Shown: positions 60,559 through 64,000 of the stretch, one piece after another | Layout of the letters: each line of letters begins with the position of its first letter | Numbering within the stretch: position 1 is the stretch's first letter | Assembly (NCBI RefSeq): GCF_041431135.1 | Contig: NZ_CP107800.1 | Coordinates: 1-64,000, forward strand | Direction: 5' to 3' | From: Streptomyces sp. NBC_00554 | Lineage (GTDB): Bacteria > Actinomycetota > Actinomycetes > Streptomycetales > Streptomycetaceae | DNA length: 64,000 nucleotides | Position numbers and translations under genes: made by a program | Notes under the pieces: generated by a model | Told to the model about the DNA's origin: nothing | Seen by the model: only the letters and a program-made list of their open reading frames with translations | Databases searched by the model: none

Positions 60559-61275
60559 CAGCATGGTCAGCGATTCGGCCATCCCTGCCCCGCTACGCGG
60601 GATCGAGCATTCACCCCGGCCCTGAAGGACCGGGCGCCCTGCCCGAAAACAAGGTGGATTCTGGGCAGGCAATTCCTCAGTCATTGTGCGCGACTTCGGG
60701 CGGCGAGGGTCTGCGTGACGAGCCGGCGTCGATCAGACCTCCAGCCACCTTCAAGGTGCGTGGCCGATGATGGAGCGCGGAAAGCAGCGGGGGCGGCCGC
60801 TCGAGGGTGAACTGCCCCTGGTTCGCCAGAGGCGGATTGTGGGGGTGACCGGGGGTTTCGTGACTCCTCCCCCTCATAAGCAAGGGGGCTTCTCACTCAA
60901 CTCCGAGAAGTCTCATGACGGCCGAGCCCTGGCCGCTGCCGAAGCAGATGTGCAACGCAATACGCCGCTTCGCGGCTCCGCCGACCGGAATGCGTTTCCT
61001 GCCCGGCCTGAAGGCCGGGATTCCCACTCAAGATCAGGGGCGGGCGGACCGGGCGATGGCCCAGGTACTCGATGCCGACCTGGGTCTTGCCGTCGGGGCG
61101 CAGGCAAGGGGCCCATGCCGTCCGGGGACTGTGCGCCGATGGACACCGGCGCGCCGCAGGAGGCGCCGTCGACGCCCTGGGCGCAGGAGTCGTGCCCGGC
61201 CTCAAGGACGCGGCCGTGACCGGCAAAAATCCGCCGGTCACGACAGCTGCTCGGCAGCTGTCGCGGACCGGCCGG
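60559..61275. mobile_element. Remnants of IS605-like ends
   Basis: No gene supported. Three hairpins of the IS605-end type lie here: 60615-60634 (CCCGG...CCTGAAGG...CCGGG), 60869-60888 (CCCCCT/AGGGGG, preceded by TGACTCCTCC as at the tnpB right end) and 61002-61019 (CCCGGCCT/AGGCCGGG, also with CCTGAAGG). They point to two or more decayed copies inserted side by side between the tailoring genes and the SARP. Confidence 0.5.
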
Positions 61276-62409
61276 TCAGGCGATCTTCGTGGCGCTCAGG
61301 ACGGCCTGGACGGGAATGACGTCCGGCGGGATCTCGGCGGCGTCCTTGGTGACCGCCTTCGTCACCTTGAACCCGGCCTGCTCCAGCAGGCTCTGATAGA
61401 CCGACAGCTTCTGCGGACCGCCCTGGCCCATGGCGGCGCCTAGGAAGAAGGCCGGAAAGAAGTCGACGTTGTAGTTGTCGGTCTCCTTGATGTCCTCGGG
61501 GTACACCGGCACCAGGATGTGGATCTGGCCGCCGGCCTCGAGCGACTTGTTGGCCCCTTGCAGGATCCTGAGCACGTTGTCCTTGTCGAACATGTCCAGG
61601 AAGTGCTTGATCAGCACGACGTCGAACCCCTGGGGGATCTCGTCGAAGACATTGCCGCCGATGAACGACAGGTGCTCCTCGAGGCCCTCGGCCCGGAAGT
61701 TCGCCAGCGCCTTGGCCTCCTTGTCCGGCAGGTCGAAGGTGGTCACCCGCAGGCCGGGAGACTCCTTGTGCCGGTAGGTGTGGATCGCCCCGAGGCCGGT
61801 GTTGCCGGCGACGTCGAGCACCCGGGCGCCGGAGGGGATGTCGATGGCGGAAAAGAACCAGGGGTCGATGTTGGCGGTGACCGTGTTCATCAGTTTGAGC
61901 CAGGAGTCGTTCAGGTCCTGGTGGTCGGCCACCGCGTCGTACAGCGTGCCCTCGGCCCCGTAGAGCTCTTTGAGGCCGACGACGGTGCCGGTCCGGGTGG
62001 ACTCGGTGAGGTAGAACAGCTGCCGCAGCGCCACCACCTTGATCAGGTTCATGTAGGCGAGGGCCCGCGCGAGGTCGCCCTCGGCGACGTCCGCGAGGCC
62101 CTCGAGGCGGTAGGTGCCCCGGGTCTCGTCCTGGGCGATGAAGCCCTCCTTGACCAGCAGGAACAGCAGCTGTTCGAGGGCGTCGGCCTTGGCGCCGACC
62201 TGTTCTCCCAGCTCGGCCGCCGTCAGGCCGGGCCTCTCGCGCAGTACGTCGACGACGCCCAGCTCGAAGACGGACAGCAGGGTCATGAACCGCGACGGTC
62301 CCACCATGTACTCGCGGAACCGGGCGAGCACGGCGTGCGGTGTCACGGCGCTGGTCCCCCTCACGTCGGTCGGTGTCACAGCCTCGGTGGTGTGCCGGTC
62401 ACTGCTCAC
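61276..62409 (-). CDS. O-methyltransferase (SAM-dependent)
   Basis: 377 residues from GTG at 62409, overlapping the ligase stop (GTGA). N-terminal winged-helix dimer domain: RFMTLLSVFELGVVDVLRER, GLTAAELGEQVGAKADALEQ, LLFLLVKEGFIAQDE. SAM fold: ARVLDVAGNTGLGAIHTYRH, VTTFDLPDKEAKAL, GFDVVLIKHFLDMFDKDNVL. This is the layout of aromatic polyketide O-methyltransferases, though the usual GGGxG is DVAGNTG. It could methylate a ring hydroxyl of the product or a ligase-linked acid. Confidence 0.85.
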   Translation of the reverse strand: MSSDRHTTEAVTPTDVRGTSAVTPHAVLARFREYMVGPSRFMTLLSVFELGVVDVLRERPGLTAAELGEQVGAKADALEQLLFLLVKEGFIAQDETRGTYRLEGLADVAEGDLARALAYMNLIKVVALRQLFYLTESTRTGTVVGLKELYGAEGTLYDAVADHQDLNDSWLKLMNTVTANIDPWFFSAIDIPSGARVLDVAGNTGLGAIHTYRHKESPGLRVTTFDLPDKEAKALANFRAEGLEEHLSFIGGNVFDEIPQGFDVVLIKHFLDMFDKDNVLRILQGANKSLEAGGQIHILVPVYPEDIKETDNYNVDFFPAFFLGAAMGQGGPQKLSVYQSLLEQAGFKVTKAVTKDAAEIPPDVIPVQAVLSATKIA

Positions 62410-63992
62410 GCCTGCTCCTGGAGCTGTGCCTGAAACCGCCGGGCCAGCGCGAGGCGCTGCACCTTGAGCGTGGCGGTCCTGGGCAGTTCGGCCTGCGGGA
62501 TCTGCACGGGGTCGGCGAGCTGGGGGAAGGCGGCGGCGGCCGCGCGCCAGCGGGCCAAGTCCAGCGGCTTGTCGTCGACGGTGCAGATCACCGGGACCGG
62601 TTCGGAGTTCGGGCCCTGCACCACGACCAGCTCGGTCAGCTCGCTCAGCCGGCCCAGCACGACGTCCTCGATCTGAAGGGAGCTGCGTATCCCGGGGATC
62701 ATGTCGACCTCGCGGTCGAGCATGTGCAGGCAGCCGAACCTGGTGCGGTAGCCGACGTCCCCGGTCCGCCACCACTGGCCGTCGCGGTTGGTGTCGTAGC
62801 GGTCCTGCTCGCCGAAGTAGGTCTTGGCGATGCCGTCCCAGGCGACGTCGATGTAGCCGGGGTTGGTCTCGCAGGGGGTGTTCCCGTCCCGGCTCACCAC
62901 GCGGATCCTGGCGGCGCCCTTGGGCATGGCCCAGCCGACGCAGCGCCCGTTCGCCTTGTGGGCGGAGTGCCGGAAGTAGGCGCGGCCGACGGCCGGTCCG
63001 ACCTCGCTCTGCCCGTAGATCTGGAAGAACAGGGCCCCTCGCCGGTCGGACGCCTTGAGCAGCTTGCTCATCGTCGCGGGGTGGATGGCGTCGAAGGTGC
63101 TGCTGAAGACCTTCACCGAGCCGAACGGCGCCCGCGGGTCCTCGGCCAGTTCCTCCCACTCCATCAGCGAGTTGGGCAGCGCCTCGACGAAGGCCGGGCG
63201 GTGCGTGACGAACTGCTCGGCGACCTCGGCGGGAGCCGTCTCCCGCATGAGCAGGACCGGGTACTCCTTGAGGAGCGCCAGGGACATCGCCGCGACCATC
63301 CGCGAGTGCACGAAGGGCACGTTGATCGCGACGGTCTCCTTCTTGCGCATCAGGGACAGCAGCCGCCACTGCGGTACGAGGCGGATGCCCTGGGTGCGGG
63401 GCGTGTGCACCACGAGCTTGGGGATCCCGGTGGTGCCGGAGGTGTGGGTGATGACGGCGGCCTCGTCGATCGGCCGCACGACCGGCCTGACCCGCGGTGC
63501 GCCGGCGAGTTGGGCGAGCGGGATCGCCCCCGGCCGGTCGCCGGCCGAGCTGATGACCCGTCGGGTGAGGTCGGCCAGCGGCAGGTCGGCGAGGACGTCG
63601 AGCTTGTCCCCGTCGGTGAGCAGGGTCGGCCGGCCGACCCGCTCGAGCAGGACGCCGACGGTCGTGGCGTCCAGGGCCGGCGACAGGTTCACGACGACGG
63701 CGCCGATGCGGGACACCGCGGCGGCGAGCATCCAGTGGTCGGCGTTGGCCGTCTTGTAGATCACGACGTGCTCGTCGGTCCGGACACCGGCCGCCCACAG
63801 GCGCCCTGCCAGGTCGTCGACGTACTCGGCGTACTGGGCCACCGTCAGCCGGCGTCCCGCCTCGGGCAGGACGCCCAGGTCATGGTCCAGGGTGATCGGT
63901 GTCGAGGGGTTGACGGCGGCGGCCATCTCCGGCAGCAGGCCGATGTGGAGACCGCGTTTTTGTATCGAGTGATAGGCCACAGAGCCCTTCAT
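62406..63992 (-). CDS. AMP-forming acyl-CoA/aryl acid ligase
   Basis: 528 residues; ATG at 63992 is eight bases from the window edge, so its ribosome site is outside and a longer start cannot be excluded. ATP loop VITHTSGTTGIPKLVVHT, then QIYGQSEVGPAVGRA, WWRTGDVGYRTRFGCLHMLD and the C-terminal LPRTATLKVQRLALARRF with its Lys are intact, so it should be active. It activates an unknown carboxylic acid, perhaps a starter for the carrier protein at 13074-13421. Coupled to the methyltransferase. Confidence 0.88.
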   Translation of the reverse strand: MKGSVAYHSIQKRGLHIGLLPEMAAAVNPSTPITLDHDLGVLPEAGRRLTVAQYAEYVDDLAGRLWAAGVRTDEHVVIYKTANADHWMLAAAVSRIGAVVVNLSPALDATTVGVLLERVGRPTLLTDGDKLDVLADLPLADLTRRVISSAGDRPGAIPLAQLAGAPRVRPVVRPIDEAAVITHTSGTTGIPKLVVHTPRTQGIRLVPQWRLLSLMRKKETVAINVPFVHSRMVAAMSLALLKEYPVLLMRETAPAEVAEQFVTHRPAFVEALPNSLMEWEELAEDPRAPFGSVKVFSSTFDAIHPATMSKLLKASDRRGALFFQIYGQSEVGPAVGRAYFRHSAHKANGRCVGWAMPKGAARIRVVSRDGNTPCETNPGYIDVAWDGIAKTYFGEQDRYDTNRDGQWWRTGDVGYRTRFGCLHMLDREVDMIPGIRSSLQIEDVVLGRLSELTELVVVQGPNSEPVPVICTVDDKPLDLARWRAAAAAFPQLADPVQIPQAELPRTATLKVQRLALARRFQAQLQEQA

Positions 63993-64000
63993 CGGGACTG

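Overview
The window is high-GC actinobacterial DNA, most likely from a Streptomyces chromosome. Supporting this are the strong G/C bias at third codon positions, GTG starts, ATGA/TGATG gene overlaps, AGGAGG-type ribosome sites, SARP and LAL regulators, F420-type enzymes and three ECF41 sigma factors. No rRNA, tRNA or CRISPR array was seen.

Layout. (1) About 1-8.1 kb is an accessory flank: the 3' part of a helicase with helicase-associated repeats, small unknown proteins, a divergent Fic-like protein, a methyltransferase and a decayed IS21-type transposase with its end repeats. (2) About 8.1-38.2 kb is a large, mostly minus-strand biosynthetic block for an aromatic (type II) polyketide. It holds KS-alpha/CLF (34573-35829 and 33359-34576), a TcmI-like cyclase, an ACP, a C9-type ketoreductase, a two-domain aromatase/cyclase, two FADH2-dependent halogenases, two FAD monooxygenases, a flavin reductase, a BBE-like oxidase, two F420-type reductases, an ABM-fold protein, an acyl-CoA carboxylase pair, a second ACP, a phosphopantetheinyl transferase, hydrolases, an MFS pump and an antiporter. 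(3) About 36.4-49.6 kb is a regulatory island: two OmpR-type regulators, a soluble kinase, a NarL-type protein with a damaged receiver, a large LuxR ATPase translationally coupled to an adenylase lookalike, two ECF41-type sigma factors and a ketoreductase-like pseudoenzyme. (4) About 50.4-57.5 kb is an isoprenoid block: a P450, two ABBA (NphB/CloQ-type) aromatic prenyltransferases, a polyprenyl diphosphate synthase, a TetR ligand domain without its DNA-binding part, and a second MFS pump. (5) About 57.9-64 kb has a SARP directly downstream of an IS200/IS605 TnpB element, a stretch with several IS605-like ends, then an O-methyltransferase and an acyl-CoA/aryl ligase that are translationally coupled.

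How the genes fit together (inference): the carboxylase supplies malonyl-CoA. KS-alpha/CLF/ACP build the chain, and the ketoreductase, aromatase/cyclase and TcmI-like cyclase fold it. Flavin monooxygenases, the ABM protein, the BBE oxidase and F420 reductases tailor the rings. The flavin reductase feeds FADH2 to two halogenases, the methyltransferase caps a hydroxyl, and one or two prenyltransferases attach an isoprenoid made by the polyprenyl synthase, which the P450 may oxidise. The predicted product is a halogenated, prenylated aromatic polyketide (a type II PKS meroterpenoid). I cannot assign it to a named compound.
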